This document shows, piece by piece, positions 63,560-64,000 of a stretch of DNA of 64,000 nucleotides. This DNA is from Mimachlamys varia (taxonomy: Eukaryota; Mollusca; Bivalvia; Pectinida; Pectinidae): contig OX392540.1 of assembly GCA_947623455.1 (NCBI GenBank), forward strand, positions 6,589,432-6,653,431, given 5' to 3'. The notes beneath the pieces were generated by a model. That model did not search any database and was not told the DNA's origin. It saw nothing but the letters and a program-made list of their open reading frames with translations. Position numbers and translations under genes: made by a program. Positions within the stretch are counted from its first letter, which is position 1; every line of letters starts with the position of its first letter.

Positions 63560-64000
63560 CCGATATGTGAATCTATGTTAGGTATCCCTAGATTGCCATC
63601 CGAAATTGACAAAAAGAAGTTCAACTTCCTTTCCTTTCTGATTCATCTAGAGTCTGATACTCTATCTAAACAAATACTTTTACAACGACTGTACCGATAC
63701 CGACAATGCCCAGTAATAACCAGTGTCGATTTACACCTGACATCTGGTCCATTCTGTGTACATACCACTCACTTTAATTCCTAAAAGATTACACAACAAA
63801 TGTCAAATTCCCATCAAAAGTCAAACGGAAACGGATAGTAAACTATTCTATAAAGACAACAGAGGACGCTCTACTTAATGACAGACTACAGCAAGATCTC
63901 GACTTTTTGCGATATAGAGACATCCACAATACGTATGCGTCTCCATACATTCTGTGGGAAACACCAAATACCACGAAAGACCTTAATATCGTCAAATTTG
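63560..64000 (+). pseudogene. probable non-LTR retrotransposon fragment (region after the reverse transcriptase domain), frameshifted, cut by window end
   Basis: Two plus-strand frames follow one another: 63560-63784 (PICESMLGIPRLPSEIDKKK...) ending in a stop, then an open frame from 63776 to the window end (...RIVNYSIKTTEDALLNDRLQ...YILWETPNTTKDLNIVKF). In tone this resembles the C-terminal region after the reverse transcriptase domain in some molluscan LINE-like ORFs. I cannot name the family; no YADD-box catalytic motif is in the window. It may instead be a fragment of a host gene. Confidence 0.4.

Overview
The window is animal nuclear DNA, most likely from a bivalve mollusc or a close lophotrochozoan relative. 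The reasons are spliced exons with GT..AG introns, very high repeat content, tRNA-headed SINE-like sequences, and a repeat tail with (GGAC)n plus a small AGCTCAC/GTGAGCT hairpin of a kind I associate with bivalves. The taxon call is inference. There are no prokaryotic genes, CRISPR arrays or rRNA.

One gene dominates: the 5' part of a scribble (SCRIB; LAP-family LRR and PDZ scaffold) orthologue on the minus strand. I reconstructed 21 exons between 54789 (ATG) and 3748. Every exon has an AG acceptor and a GT donor, the reading phases match across all 20 complete introns, and the coding length is 2769 nt = 923 codons with no stop. In order they encode the N-terminus with Cys4 and Cys11, the leucine-rich repeats, the LAP-specific segment ending LLPQQ, an acidic linker with two DTPH motifs, PDZ1, a short linker and the first half of PDZ2. 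The rest of PDZ2 and the later domains must lie beyond position 1. A phase-compatible candidate alternative first exon lies in the 15.8-kb intron 2 (48588-48651). The presumed promoter upstream of exon 1 carries a perfect CRE palindrome.

Layout on the + axis: 1-3.7 kb, intron 21 with a 145-bp repeat array and a SINE; 3.7-9.4 kb, exons 21-15 (PDZ2 half, PDZ1, linker); 9.4-12.2 kb, SINE-like repeats, a pogo-like MITE and exons 14 and 13; 12.2-19.5 kb, exons 12-8 and one TTAA MITE; 19.9-31.3 kb, minisatellites, exon 7 and the repeat-filled intron 6; 31.3-33.6 kb, exons 6-4; 33.7-38.1 kb, a 4.3-kb satellite; 38.5 kb, exon 3; 38.6-54.4 kb, intron 2; 54.4-54.8 kb, exons 2 and 1; 54.9-64 kb, upstream intergenic DNA with two large 36-bp arrays, three TTAA MITEs and a probable retrotransposon fragment at the right edge.

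The most unusual structure is the series of about 15 unrelated minisatellites inside this one gene. Two of them start at a 5' splice site, and the exon 19 array carries both the end of the coding exon and its GTAAGT donor in about 16 tandem copies.
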